Source: Mycolicibacterium chlorophenolicum (lineage in GTDB: Bacteria > Actinomycetota > Actinomycetes > Mycobacteriales > Mycobacteriaceae). Taken from it: a DNA stretch of 57,834 bases. This document shows, in pieces, positions 6,548-15,736 of this stretch (positions are counted from its first letter, which is position 1; each line of letters begins with the position of its first letter). The stretch covers positions 1 through 57,834 of the forward strand of contig NZ_JYNL01000044.1 in NCBI RefSeq assembly GCF_001044235.1. Direction: 5' to 3'. Position numbers and translations under genes: made by a program. The notes under the pieces are model-generated. The model was not told the DNA's origin and did no database searches. It saw only the letters and a program-made list of their open reading frames with translations.

Positions 6548-9500
6548 CTACCGATTTCCTGCGATCTCGCTGCGCACGGCAGTGGTCAACCGCTTGTACC
6601 GATGGGTATCGGCGTCCAGGTACCAGGCGTTACGGGACGCCTTCGGGATGCCCTCGGCCTGCAACGGGCCTGCCAGCGGACGGTAGGTGGCGGTCAGGGT
6701 CATCTCGTTGACCACGTGCACGATGTCGGGGGCGACGCCGACGGGAAGGTCGGCCAGCGCCTCCGACAGATCGGCCGACGGGACGCTGCCGCCCGGCCGC
6801 AGGGCCAGCGCGGTGACCGCGAGGGTCTCGGAGCCGGCGGGCACGGCGTAGGTGAGGGCCATGTCCACCGCGCCCAGCTGGCCGACCGCGTCGTTGACCG
6901 TGGCCGCGAACACCGGACCGCGGGCGGTGTGGATCACCGCGGCGCGGTTGTCGACGAGCCAGTAGTCGCCGTCCTCGTCCCGTCGGAACAGATACTCGGT
7001 GGACACCCAGGTGTCGGCGGGTGCGAACACTCCGCGTTTGACCGATGCCAGGGGGTCGACCGGCCCGCGCGGGTGGGCGAGCAGCACCCCGACCTCGTTG
7101 GTCTCGGCGCGGCGGACGAATCCGCGGTCGTCCTCGAGGATCAGGTTGTCCTCGGGATCGTAGGCGGCCAACGCGATCTCGCCGCCGCCCGGCAGCGGTC
7201 GGCCCTTGCTGCCCCTCTTCGCGCCGGCGACGTTGGCCAGCACCGCCTGCCCGTCGGTGGTGGCGAAGAACTCCACCACAGTGGCCGGCTCGAAGATCTC
7301 GACGACCCTCTTCCACAGCCCCACCGGCATGCCCGAACCGATGAACACGCGCACCGGGTGGCTGCCCGTCAGCGAGAAGGCGGGGTCGTCGATGACCTCC
7401 CGCAGCATCGCCCATGTGTAGGACACCACCGTCACGCCGTACTGCCGGATCTCCTGCAGGAAGCGGTCGGGCCGCAGCTCGCGGGACAGCGCGATGCGGG
7501 CACCGGCCACCACGGCCCCGCCCAGGCTGACGAGCAGACCCGACTGATGGTGCAGCGGGGTCAGGCAGTACACGGTGTCGTTGCGGCTCAGGTTCGCCGC
7601 CGACGCGGTGCCGAACGCCGACAGCGCCCATCGGTAGTTGGTGATCTGGCGCGCGACGAGTTCGCCGCTGATGGTGCTGAACGCGACGAACGCGACGTCC
7701 CGCGCCAGGCCGGGGTTCGGCCGGTACCAGCCGGGCAGGTCGACGCGGTCGGGGTCGATCTTCTCCATGTCGACCACGTCGGCGTCTTCGGGCAGATGCA
7801 GGTCGCGCGATTCGCCGCCGCCCAGCACCAGCACGCGCATGCTGAGCGTGCGCGCGGCCTCCAGACTGCCGGGGTCGGTGATGATCTCGGTGACCGCGCC
7901 CAGCCGCGCCGCCTCGGCGAGGTCGGAGTCCGGGGGCATCAGCACCGCGACGGCGCCCAGCCGCGACAGCGCCGCGATCGCGACGAGCGCGCTGGGCCGG
8001 GTCTCCATCAGCAGGCCCACCCGGGCCCCCTGCCGCACGCCGACGTCGATCAGCCCGCGCACGACGTTGTTGATCCGGCGGTCGACCGCCTCGTACGTGT
8101 GCACTCGGCCGTCGAACAGCAGCGCCTCACCCTGGGGGGCGTCGCGCGCCTGCTCACTCATGATGCGGCCCAACGAGATCCGGGTGTGATCGTTGACCTG
8201 GCCCAGACGCGCGAGCCGAGGTAGCGTGCGGGCGGTCTCGACGGCCAGGGTGCGCGCGGACCTGTTGGCCGACACCAGCGCGCCTGCCGCGGACCTGGCG
8301 AAACTGAACGCCATCTCGGTGGCCGCGGTCGCGCCGTGCGCCAGCCGCGATGTCAGGGACACGCCGCTCTCGCTCGGCTCGGCGGGCCGCAGCGGCATCG
8401 GCGTGACGCCCTCGGGCATCTGCCCGCCACCGTCGAGCCAGCGCACCCACTGCGCGACGGTCGGCCAGGTCTGGCTGGAGGCCTTCGAACCCACTACCAG
8501 ACCGAAATGCCCTGCACGGATGAGGAATTCGTAGACATCCGCCTTCGGAGCGGCCCGCTTGATGCCGCGCACCGATGCCGGCTGTCCGATGTCGTCGACC
8601 TCGCCGATGACCGCGAGCACCGGGCAGTCGATGTCGGAGAGCGTCACCAGATCGCCGTGGACGGAGAAGCCACCGGTCATCATCCGGTTGTGGGCGACGA
8701 ACTGTTTGAGCAGTTCGGAGATCGCCGGGCCCGACCACGCGATCCAGCCCTCGGACGCCAGGAACCGGCGCTGCTGCTCGCGTGGCAGCAACGCCTCCCG
8801 GTCGTGCAGCTGGCGCAGGAACTCCAGCCGCGACTGGGCGGTCTTGATCGGGTCGAGCATCTGGAAACCGGTGCGCGCCATCCAGCCCGGGATGTCGATC
8901 CGGTTGAAGACGTGGTCGGCCATGAAGTCGGCCGCGACCGGGGCCAGGCTCGCGGGCAGGTTCATCGGCAGCGCGGCGAGCGTGTCCACCGGCGACCCGA
9001 ACGCGATGATGCTGGCGAGATCCTTCGACCGCCGGTACGCCGCGGACTGGTAGGCGAACATGCCGCCCTGCGAGTACCCGGCCAGGTGCACGTCCCGTCC
9101 CGTCACCGCCTTGACGGTGTCGACCGCCTCGCTGAGCGCGACGACGTGGTCGGCGAGGTTGCGCTGCATGCCGCCCTCGACCTTGTCGGGCGAGCCGAAG
9201 TCGATGACCCACGGGTCGACGCCGGCGCGGTGCAGGATGCCGACCGCGCCGTCCTGACGGGTGACGTCCCACATGTCGGCCGACATCATCATCGGGTGCA
9301 CCATCAGCACGGGCGGACCCGCCGGCTTGGCGCCGGGCCGGGTGTCGGGCGGGAAGTAGCGACGCAGCCGGTACATCGGAACGCTCTCGATGATCTGGAA
9401 CGGCGACGGCACCGAGCCGGTTTCCAGCCCGCCGTAGCGCAGCACCTCGAGACCGTTCTGAGCCGTGGCGACCAGCCGGCCCACCGGTCTGGTTATCGCC

Positions 9501-9574
9501 GACAGATCCACCAACGCGCGCTCCCCTATCGCTGACCCCGCATCGCCTCGTCCCCCGACTGCAGAGGTCATCAT
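6548..9574 (-). CDS. Alpha/beta-hydrolase (lipase/PhaC-like) fused to an acyl-CoA ligase-like domain (Rv1683 type)
   Basis: A 1008-residue fusion. Residues about 60-380 form an alpha/beta-hydrolase with HPMMMSADMWDV, the nucleophile elbow GYSQGG (Ser168), a DD acid region after AVIGEV and a terminal AGHFG histidine (His356), like PHA-synthase or lipase folds. Residues about 470-1000 are an AMP-binding domain (MSEQARDAPQGEALLFDGR; FFATTDGQAVLANV). Its phosphate loop is degenerate (STISGELVARQI instead of TSGTTGxPKG) and the late DR..K region reads LVDNRAAVIHTARG. The H37Rv homologue has been described as a lipase/acyl-CoA synthase found with lipid inclusions, so a role in storage lipid is likely. 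Starts ATGATG; the second ATG is equally possible. Divergent from the ABC-F gene with only 30 bases between. Confidence 0.88.
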   Translation of the reverse strand: MMTSAVGGRGDAGSAIGERALVDLSAITRPVGRLVATAQNGLEVLRYGGLETGSVPSPFQIIESVPMYRLRRYFPPDTRPGAKPAGPPVLMVHPMMMSADMWDVTRQDGAVGILHRAGVDPWVIDFGSPDKVEGGMQRNLADHVVALSEAVDTVKAVTGRDVHLAGYSQGGMFAYQSAAYRRSKDLASIIAFGSPVDTLAALPMNLPASLAPVAADFMADHVFNRIDIPGWMARTGFQMLDPIKTAQSRLEFLRQLHDREALLPREQQRRFLASEGWIAWSGPAISELLKQFVAHNRMMTGGFSVHGDLVTLSDIDCPVLAVIGEVDDIGQPASVRGIKRAAPKADVYEFLIRAGHFGLVVGSKASSQTWPTVAQWVRWLDGGGQMPEGVTPMPLRPAEPSESGVSLTSRLAHGATAATEMAFSFARSAAGALVSANRSARTLAVETARTLPRLARLGQVNDHTRISLGRIMSEQARDAPQGEALLFDGRVHTYEAVDRRINNVVRGLIDVGVRQGARVGLLMETRPSALVAIAALSRLGAVAVLMPPDSDLAEAARLGAVTEIITDPGSLEAARTLSMRVLVLGGGESRDLHLPEDADVVDMEKIDPDRVDLPGWYRPNPGLARDVAFVAFSTISGELVARQITNYRWALSAFGTASAANLSRNDTVYCLTPLHHQSGLLVSLGGAVVAGARIALSRELRPDRFLQEIRQYGVTVVSYTWAMLREVIDDPAFSLTGSHPVRVFIGSGMPVGLWKRVVEIFEPATVVEFFATTDGQAVLANVAGAKRGSKGRPLPGGGEIALAAYDPEDNLILEDDRGFVRRAETNEVGVLLAHPRGPVDPLASVKRGVFAPADTWVSTEYLFRRDEDGDYWLVDNRAAVIHTARGPVFAATVNDAVGQLGAVDMALTYAVPAGSETLAVTALALRPGGSVPSADLSEALADLPVGVAPDIVHVVNEMTLTATYRPLAGPLQAEGIPKASRNAWYLDADTHRYKRLTTAVRSEIAGNR

Positions 9575-9589
9575 GGCACAGGACCCGCC

Positions 9590-9604
9590 TATCATCGGCG
9601 GCTG
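9590..9604 (+). promoter_or_regulatory. Candidate -10 hexamer TATCAT in the 30-base divergent gap
   Basis: Only 30 bases separate the divergent starts at 9574 (minus) and 9605 (plus). TATCAT at 9590-9595 matches the consensus at five of six positions and lies nine bases before the ATG of the ABC-F gene, which would leave little or no leader. On the minus strand GATGAT (9591-9596) overlaps it and could serve the ligase gene. Both -35 regions would have to lie in or next to the opposite gene. No clear -35 was found. Confidence 0.4.
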
Positions 9605-11368
9605 ATGGCAAACCTGATCAACCTGGAAAAGGCGACCGTGGGCTACGGCACCCGCACGTTGCTCGACGGCGTCAGCCTCGGCGTCGCCGACGGCGACGCG
9701 ATCGGCGTGGTGGGCCGCAACGGCGACGGCAAGACCACCCTGCTGAAGGTGCTGACCGGTACGCAGGCGCCGGATTCCGGACGTGCCACCCACACGTCCG
9801 GCCTCTCGGTGGGATATCTGCGGCAGTCCGACGACTTCACGCCCAGCGAAACGGTGCGGGACGTGATCGTCGGCGGCCGGCCCGACCACATCTGGGCCGC
9901 CGAGCCCGACACCCGCGCGGTGGTCGAGCATCTGCTCGCCGGGGTTCACCTCGATGCCGCAGCGGCGGCGCTGTCCGGTGGCGAGCGGCGCCGTGTCGCG
10001 CTGGCCGAGGTGCTGCTGGGCGGCCACGACGTGCTCGTGCTCGACGAACCCACCAACCACCTCGACGTGGAGGTGATCGGCTGGCTGGCCGGGCATCTGA
10101 GCGCACGTCCGGCGCGGGCGCTGGTGGTGGTCAGCCATGACCGGTGGTTCCTCGACGCCGTGTGCACCAGCACCTGGGAGGTGCACGACGGTGTCATCGA
10201 CGCGTACGAGGGCGGCTACGCGGCGTTCGTGCTGGCGCGTGCAGAGAGGATGCGGACGGCCGCGGGCACCGAGGCGCGGCGGAGAAACCTGATGCGCAAA
10301 GAACTCGCATGGCTGCGGCGCGGCCCGCCGGCCAGGACGTCGAAGCCGAAGTTCCGCATCCAGGCGGCCAACGAGCTGATCGCCAACGAGCCGCCGCCGC
10401 GCGATTCGTTGATGCTGCAGCGGTTTGCCACGTCCCGGCTCGGCAAGGACGTCTTCGATCTGCACCGCGTCACGCTCACCGTGGGTGATCCGCCGCGCAC
10501 CCTGCTCGACCGGATCGACTGGTCGATCGGTCCGGGCGCGCGCATAGGACTGGTCGGCGTCAACGGCACCGGGAAGACGTCGGTGCTGCGGCTGCTGGCC
10601 GGTGAGATGTCACCGACCTCGGGCAGGGTCAAGCGGGGCGTGACGCTGCGGATCGGTTACCTGAGTCAGGCGCTGGCCGAACTCGACGGATCCGCCCGCG
10701 TGCTGGATGCCGTCGAGAACCGGCGTCGGGTCACCGAACTGGCCGAGGGTCGGGAAGTCACCGCCGACACGCTGCTGAAGGACTTCGGATTCACCGGGGA
10801 CAAACTGACCACCCGGCTCAGTGAGCTCTCCGGGGGGGAACGCCGGCGGCTGCAGTTCCTGCGGCTGCTGCTCGACGAACCGAACGTGCTGCTGCTCGAC
10901 GAGCCGACCAACGATCTCGACATCGAGACCCTGACGGTCATCGAGGACTATCTCGACGGCTGGCCCGGCACGCTGATCGTCGTGACGCACGACCGCTACT
11001 TCCTCGAACGCGTCAGCGACGTCACGTACGCGCTGACCGGCGGCGGGCGTTGCGAGCTGTTGCCCGGCGGTATCGAGCAGTATCTGGCGGGCCGCGCCGC
11101 AGCAGCGCCGCCGGAACCGGCCCGGGCTGAAGCCAAGAGCGCTGAGTCCTCGGCGGCCAGGGATCGCCGCACGGGCAAGGAGATGGCGCGCATCGAGAAC
11201 CAGCTCGCCAAACTCGACGACCGCATCGCCGCTCTGCACGAGTCGATGGCCGACGCCGCCGCCGACCATGTGCGCGCCGGCGAGCTCAACGCCGAGCTCG
11301 GAGAACTGCTGTCCCGCAAGCAGTCCCTGGAGGAGGACTGGCTGACGCTGGCCGAGGATGCCGGATGA
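9605..11368 (+). CDS. ABC-F family ATPase (Uup-like, ribosome-associated type)
   Basis: A 587-residue soluble protein with two ABC domains and no membrane segment. Domain 1 has Walker A GRNGDGKTT, signature LSGGERRRVALAEVLL and Walker B VLVLDEPTNHLDVEVIGW. Domain 2 has GVNGTGKTS, LSGGERRRLQFLRLLL and VLLLDEPTNDLDIETL. Between them lies the basic interdomain linker (RRRNLMRKELAWLRRGPP..TSKPKFRI), and the C-terminus is a coiled coil from about residue 515, as in Uup. ABC-F proteins act at the ribosome or on DNA metabolism rather than as transporters; some give antibiotic resistance, but nothing here shows which role applies. Its stop overlaps the start of the next gene (ATGA). Confidence 0.92.
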   Translation: MANLINLEKATVGYGTRTLLDGVSLGVADGDAIGVVGRNGDGKTTLLKVLTGTQAPDSGRATHTSGLSVGYLRQSDDFTPSETVRDVIVGGRPDHIWAAEPDTRAVVEHLLAGVHLDAAAAALSGGERRRVALAEVLLGGHDVLVLDEPTNHLDVEVIGWLAGHLSARPARALVVVSHDRWFLDAVCTSTWEVHDGVIDAYEGGYAAFVLARAERMRTAAGTEARRRNLMRKELAWLRRGPPARTSKPKFRIQAANELIANEPPPRDSLMLQRFATSRLGKDVFDLHRVTLTVGDPPRTLLDRIDWSIGPGARIGLVGVNGTGKTSVLRLLAGEMSPTSGRVKRGVTLRIGYLSQALAELDGSARVLDAVENRRRVTELAEGREVTADTLLKDFGFTGDKLTTRLSELSGGERRRLQFLRLLLDEPNVLLLDEPTNDLDIETLTVIEDYLDGWPGTLIVVTHDRYFLERVSDVTYALTGGGRCELLPGGIEQYLAGRAAAAPPEPARAEAKSAESSAARDRRTGKEMARIENQLAKLDDRIAALHESMADAAADHVRAGELNAELGELLSRKQSLEEDWLTLAEDAG

Positions 11369-12669
11369 CCTACCTCCGGCAGCTCGGCGGGCTGTACCTG
11401 CGGTACTGGCCGCAGCTGGCCGCCTGCTATCTGCTGGGACTGCTCGGGCGTCGCGGCGCGATCGAACTGGCGGCCTGGGCCGGTCACGACAACGACCTGT
11501 GGGCGTCGCTGATCATGCCGCTGGCCGGTCTGGCCCGGCTCGGATCGTACGTCGCGATGTTCCTGGTGCTGCGGCACGGCGTGCCCACCCTGGCCGCGCT
11601 GCCGCGTCGCCCGCTGCGCCGGATCGACCTGTTCGCGACGGTGATCGTGCCGTTCTTCGCGATCTATCTGGCCTGGCAGATGTTCCGCGAGGACTGGCTG
11701 GCATTCGAGTCGCGGGCCCTGGACTATCGCATCGGCGAGGCCATGGCGACGCCGGGGGTGACCGAGTTGCATCCCGACTCGCTGCCGGTGGCCCCGAGCA
11801 CCTGGGTGGTGATCGGGGCGGCGCTGGCGGCGCGGTATGCGCTGAGCTGGTTGGGCGACAAGCTGCCCCGCTGGTTCCTGGCCGTGCGCGTCTACGTCGA
11901 CGCGCTGTGGGTCTTCCTGGTGCTCACCCTGTCGGTCAACCACGGTGTGACGATCCTCCTCAACCCCGCGGGCTGGCTGGCGCAACGGCGGATCGTCGTG
12001 TGGTTCAACGACTCCCGCGAAGCGCTGTTCGCCCATGCGCGGCCTCTGGAAGCCGCGTGGGACGCCGTGATGTGGGCGCTGGGCACGGTGTTCGGCGGTG
12101 CGGCGGTGCCCTTGATCTGGCTGGCCGTGGCGGGCATCGTCTACGGCGTGACCGCGGGCGCGGACTGGCGTGCCAGCGCCCGCCAGCTCGCCCGGGAGCG
12201 GGCCGCCGCGCTGCCGGCGCGGCACGCCGAGCGCAGCAGGCGGGTGCAGGCCGGGTGGAAGCGTCTGCCGGGCAAGGTCCGTCGGGAACTCGGCGACTAC
12301 GCCGGGTCCCAACTCGGCAAGTTCACGCCGATCGCCGACTCGGCGCGACTGCTCCTGCACGGTGGCGTGCTCGCGCTGTCGCTGTACGTGCTCGGCTACC
12401 TCGTGCTGGCATGGCTCGACATGTCGGGCAGTTTCTACCGCGCACAGCTCGGGTCCGGCGCCTTGTTCCGCGGGATGGCCTGGGTATTGGGACCGCACCC
12501 GCAGACGTTCTGGGACGGCGTGTACGACGCGCTCACGCTGGCGTCCCACCTGATCGTCGAGCCGATGAGGATCTGTCTGATCGCCGTCACGCTCGGCTAC
12601 TGCCTGCAGCGGCTGCCCGCCGCGGCTACAACTCCAGCCGAACCAGGATCGCCGACGCCGACCCGGTGA
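11365..12669 (+). CDS. Polytopic membrane protein of unknown function
   Basis: A 434-residue protein with about seven or eight hydrophobic segments, for example around AACYLLGLLG, GSYVAMFLVL, FATVIVPFFAIYLAW, STWVVIGAALAARYAL, ALWVFLVLTLSV, VPLIWLAVAGIVYGV, GGVLALSLYVLGYLVLAWL and MRICLIAVTLGYCL. A basic cytoplasmic region (ARQLARERAAALPARHAERS..KVRRELGDYAGSQLG) separates the last two groups. I recognise no named family. It is translationally coupled to the ABC-F gene by a 4-base overlap. Its last 44 bases overlap the 3' end of the convergent gene at 12626. Confidence 0.8.
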   Translation: MTYLRQLGGLYLRYWPQLAACYLLGLLGRRGAIELAAWAGHDNDLWASLIMPLAGLARLGSYVAMFLVLRHGVPTLAALPRRPLRRIDLFATVIVPFFAIYLAWQMFREDWLAFESRALDYRIGEAMATPGVTELHPDSLPVAPSTWVVIGAALAARYALSWLGDKLPRWFLAVRVYVDALWVFLVLTLSVNHGVTILLNPAGWLAQRRIVVWFNDSREALFAHARPLEAAWDAVMWALGTVFGGAAVPLIWLAVAGIVYGVTAGADWRASARQLARERAAALPARHAERSRRVQAGWKRLPGKVRRELGDYAGSQLGKFTPIADSARLLLHGGVLALSLYVLGYLVLAWLDMSGSFYRAQLGSGALFRGMAWVLGPHPQTFWDGVYDALTLASHLIVEPMRICLIAVTLGYCLQRLPAAATTPAEPGSPTPTR

Positions 12670-13138
12670 TGTCGAGCGCCGTCGGAACGGCGTCACCGGG
12701 GATCAGGAAGATCCATTGCTGGGGGCCGGGCGTCGCGCAGTCGGATCCGGCGCCGTCGGCGGCGCGGACGCCGTACGTGGGCGGCGATTCGCCCCGCCAG
12801 CGTCGCTGCCCGTCGGTCAGGACCCCCATGCACCACTGCCCCGGCTGCCCGGGTCCGGTCCGCTCGACGGTCACCGTCATCATCACCGCGCCGCCCGGCA
12901 ACGGCCGCGTCCCGGGACCGACGGCACTGCCCAGGTGCCGGACGGCCGAGATCGACCAGGTCTGCCCGGCGACCGTCGCCTCGCCGCCCACGGGGACGAC
13001 ATGCCGCGGGTGCACGGTGTCACGGTAGGACAGCCATGCCGGCCCCAGGTCGGTGACGGTGGCCACCGTCAGCGCCGCGGCGACGATGCCGCCGGCGATG
13101 GCATTGCGCTGCCAGAGGCGCAGCGGACGGCGGATCAC
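12626..13138 (-). CDS. Membrane-anchored protein of unknown function (small-protein operon, third gene)
   Basis: A 170-residue protein with one N-terminal membrane segment (IAGGIVAAALTVATVTDLG) after a basic start, then an extracytoplasmic part rich in beta-like stretches (EATVAGQTWSISAVRHLG, VMMTVTVERTG, QQWIFLIPGDAVPTALDI). Two cysteines (QWCMGV and GSDCATPG) could form a disulfide outside the cell. The layout, an anchor followed by a beta domain carrying a charged WVF/WIF motif, matches the two genes upstream, suggesting paralogues. Its ATG overlaps the preceding stop in an ATGA. Function unknown. Confidence 0.78.
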   Translation of the reverse strand: MIRRPLRLWQRNAIAGGIVAAALTVATVTDLGPAWLSYRDTVHPRHVVPVGGEATVAGQTWSISAVRHLGSAVGPGTRPLPGGAVMMTVTVERTGPGQPGQWCMGVLTDGQRRWRGESPPTYGVRAADGAGSDCATPGPQQWIFLIPGDAVPTALDITGSASAILVRLEL

Positions 13139-13701
13139 ACCGCCGCCTCGACCGGTGCGACGGTCAGCGGGCCGTCGGCCGCAGGCCCGTCGGGCTCGGG
13201 GATGGACACCACCAGCCGGGAATCGAGCCTGCCGTCGCCCGCCCAGACCCGCAGTGTCAGCGGAGCGCGGCGCTCGAGCAGGTCGGGCGCGACGTCGAAG
13301 ATCCAGGACCCGCGCTGGCCGATGCCTGGCACGAGTTCACGGCCGAGCCCTGTCAGGATGAACCGGTCGGAGGGTGCGTAGGTGTTGGGGCCGACCAGGA
13401 GTTCGGCCCGCGGTTGGGCGAAGCTGGTCCTGGCCGCGATGCGGGCGTCGACGACGACCCACGTGCCGACCGCCGGGACAACGGGCCGGCGAGGCACGCG
13501 CACCGAGGAAGCGGTCCGTGCGCCCGTCACCGTCAGGTCCAGGTCGCGACCGCTGACCTGCTCGCCCGCGTCACCCGTGACGTCGAACGGCCCCTCGACC
13601 TCCATCAGGTCGGGCAGTTGGTGCCACATCCACGAGCCGGCCGCGACGACGACGATCGTGAGCAGGACAGAGAGCACCCCGCGACGTCGGCCGGCGGTCA
13701 T
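13135..13701 (-). CDS. Membrane-anchored protein of unknown function (small-protein operon, second gene)
   Basis: A 188-residue protein: basic start MTAGRRRG, one hydrophobic helix (VLSVLLTIVVVAAGSWMW), then a predicted extracytoplasmic beta-rich domain (GRDLDLTVTGARTASSVRV, TWVVVDARIAARTSFAQP, SWIFDVAPDLL, LTLRVWAGDGRLDSRLVVSI). The LTLRVW block reappears in the first gene of the trio as VTLRVW, which supports a common fold resembling DUF4352-like beta sandwiches. It overlaps both neighbours by 4 bases. No enzymatic motif is visible. Confidence 0.8.
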   Translation of the reverse strand: MTAGRRRGVLSVLLTIVVVAAGSWMWHQLPDLMEVEGPFDVTGDAGEQVSGRDLDLTVTGARTASSVRVPRRPVVPAVGTWVVVDARIAARTSFAQPRAELLVGPNTYAPSDRFILTGLGRELVPGIGQRGSWIFDVAPDLLERRAPLTLRVWAGDGRLDSRLVVSIPEPDGPAADGPLTVAPVEAAV

Positions 13702-14303
13702 GCCGGACCTCGCACGGGGACGACGACCTGCCCGTACTCGGTGCGGCTGTCGACCCACTTTTCGCCGTAGGTGACCATGCCTTGCGTGAACTGCTTGCGC
13801 CACACCCGCAGTGTCACCGAATCCCCCTCGGACACAGCACCTTCGGGGATCTGCCAGATGAACCCGAGCTGCTGCTGGAGGCCGGGACCCAACGTGATCA
13901 CCCAGGTGCCGTCGGCCAGGTCCACCGCGGCGACGAACTCGCTGCCGGGTTGATCGCGCAGGTCCAGTTCGCGGGCGAGCGACCACGGGATGGTCCCGTC
14001 GTTGCGAATCGTGGCGACGACACCGAGATAGCGGCGCCCCGGCACCGACGGAGCCACCAGCCGGGCGCCGGCCCGTAGCTCGGGGACCACCCGCGCGCGG
14101 TCGACGGTCACCGTGAAGCCGCCGTCGTCGAACTCCTCACCGGGTGCGAACGCCGTCACGGCGGGGTCCACCGTGTCCAGGCCGCCGAAGAGTCCGGTGA
14201 CCGCCAGGATCACGACCAGGCCGGCCTGCCACCAGTGCCGCACCCGCCGCTCCGCGAGCCAGTGCCGCACGCGGGCGCGCAGACCCCCCTGCCGGCCGTC
14301 CAT
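13698..14303 (-). CDS. Membrane-anchored protein of unknown function (small-protein operon, first gene)
   Basis: A 201-residue protein with a basic N-terminus (RARVRHWLAERRVRHW), one membrane helix (AGLVVILAVTGLFGGL) and an outer domain: EEFDDGGFTVTVDRARVV, YLGVVATIRNDGTIPWSL, TWVITLGPGLQQQLGFIW and SVTLRVWRKQF. Comparison of TWVITLGPGLQQ..FIW with SWIFDVAPDLL and TLRVW in the next gene indicates duplication. The pattern of a new N-terminal strand followed by R-N-D/G is typical of secreted beta-sandwich domains that stabilise or regulate membrane partners, but that role is inference. It starts 11 bases upstream of the argH stop side and is probably transcribed separately from arg. Confidence 0.8.
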   Translation of the reverse strand: MDGRQGGLRARVRHWLAERRVRHWWQAGLVVILAVTGLFGGLDTVDPAVTAFAPGEEFDDGGFTVTVDRARVVPELRAGARLVAPSVPGRRYLGVVATIRNDGTIPWSLARELDLRDQPGSEFVAAVDLADGTWVITLGPGLQQQLGFIWQIPEGAVSEGDSVTLRVWRKQFTQGMVTYGEKWVDSRTEYGQVVVPVRGPA

Positions 14304-14314
14304 ATCGCTGGATG

Positions 14315-15736
14315 TTAGCGGGGCCCCTCGCGGAGTCGCGCCCTGAGCGAGTCCGCGGTCTCCCGCACCGCGCCGAGCTGCCGGGCCACCTGGACCGGTG
14401 CGGTGCCCCCGCGCGCGTCCCGGGAGTTCACCGAGCCCTCCACGGTGAGCACCTCGCGGACCTGAGGGCCGAGCTCGGGGTGGATGGCAGCCAGTTCGGC
14501 GTCCTCCAAATCCTCGAGACCCACTCCCCGAGCCTCGGCGGCCCGTACCGCCGCACCCGCGGCCTCGTGGGCGATCCGGAACGGAACACCACGGCGCACC
14601 AGCCATTCGGCGACGTCGGTGGCCAGGGTGTAGCCCAGCGGGGCCAGCGCGGCCATCCGATCCTCGTCGAAACTCAGCGTGCCGACCAGACCCGCCATCG
14701 CCGGCAGCAGCAGCTCGAGTTGCGCGACCGAGTCGAAGACGGGCTCCTTGTCCTCCTGCAGGTCGCGGTTGTACGCCAGCGGCTGGGCCTTCAGCGTGGC
14801 CAACAGACCGGTGAGGTTGCCGATCAACCGGCCCGCCTTGCCGCGGGCGAGCTCGGCGATGTCGGGATTCTTCTTCTGCGGCATGATCGAGCTTCCGGTC
14901 GACCACGCGTCGTGCAGCCGCACGTAACCGAATTCGGTGGTGCTCCACAGGATGATGTCCTCGGCCAGCCGGGACAGGTCGACCCCGATCAGCCCGAAGA
15001 CGAACGCCGCCTCGGCGGCGAAGTCGCGCGCGGCGGTCGCGTCGATCGAATTGTCCGCCGCGGCCGTGAAACCCAGCTCCTCGGCGATCGCGTCCGGGTC
15101 CAGGCCCAGCGACGACCCGGCCAGTGCGCCCGAGCCGTAGGGCGACACCGCGGCGCGCCTGTCGACGTCGGTGAGCCGGTCCACGTCGCGCAGCAGCGGA
15201 TGCGCATGGGCCAGCAGGTGGTGCGCCAGCAGGACCGGCTGGGCCGACTGCAGATGCGTCTTGCCGGGCATGATCGCGGTGGGGTGGGCGGCGGCCTGCG
15301 TCGCCAGCGCCGCCACCACCTCGAGGACGCCGTCGGCGACCCGGCGGATCGCGTCGCGCAGCCACAGCCGAAACAGGGTGGCCACCTGATCGTTTCGCGA
15401 TCGGCCGGCCCGCAACCGGCCCCCGAGGTCGGCACCGACCCGGTCGATCAGCCCACGCTCGAGCGCCCCGTGCACGTCCTCGTCGGTGACGATCGGACCG
15501 AAGCTGCCGTCGGCGACGTCGGCGCCGAGACTGTCCAGACCCGCCAGCAGCCCGTCACGTTGCTCCTCGGTGAGCAGTCCGGCGCGGTGCAGCACCCGCA
15601 CGTGCGCCTTCGAGGCGACGACGTCATACGGCGCGAGCACCCAGTCGAAGTGCGTCGACTTGCTCAGTGCGGCCAGCGCATCCGAGGGGCCGTCGGCGAA
15701 CCGGCCGCCCCACAGCGAACCCTCGTTGGTGCTCAC
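14315..15736 (-). CDS. argH: Argininosuccinate lyase
   Basis: A 473-residue cytoplasmic lyase that splits argininosuccinate into arginine and fumarate, the last step of arginine synthesis. It belongs to the fumarase/aspartase superfamily: N-terminal LWGGRFADGPSDA, GRSRNDQVATLFRLWLRD, the conserved HLQSAQPVLLAHHLLAH and the signature GSSIMPQKKNPD. The GTG start overlaps the argG stop by 4 bases. It is the last gene of the arginine operon; no obvious terminator lies between it and the membrane-protein trio 11 bases away. Confidence 0.97.
   Translation of the reverse strand: MSTNEGSLWGGRFADGPSDALAALSKSTHFDWVLAPYDVVASKAHVRVLHRAGLLTEEQRDGLLAGLDSLGADVADGSFGPIVTDEDVHGALERGLIDRVGADLGGRLRAGRSRNDQVATLFRLWLRDAIRRVADGVLEVVAALATQAAAHPTAIMPGKTHLQSAQPVLLAHHLLAHAHPLLRDVDRLTDVDRRAAVSPYGSGALAGSSLGLDPDAIAEELGFTAAADNSIDATAARDFAAEAAFVFGLIGVDLSRLAEDIILWSTTEFGYVRLHDAWSTGSSIMPQKKNPDIAELARGKAGRLIGNLTGLLATLKAQPLAYNRDLQEDKEPVFDSVAQLELLLPAMAGLVGTLSFDEDRMAALAPLGYTLATDVAEWLVRRGVPFRIAHEAAGAAVRAAEARGVGLEDLEDAELAAIHPELGPQVREVLTVEGSVNSRDARGGTAPVQVARQLGAVRETADSLRARLREGPR

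Noticed and set aside
535..9535. Long frames antisense to tyrS, the esterase, the lipase-ligase fusion and others
   Set aside because: High GC leaves long open frames opposite real genes; their proteins are Arg/Gly/Pro/His-rich without motifs.
14304..14314. Terminator between the arg operon and the three membrane-anchored genes
   Set aside because: The gap is only 11 bases and there is no hairpin; read-through cannot be excluded.
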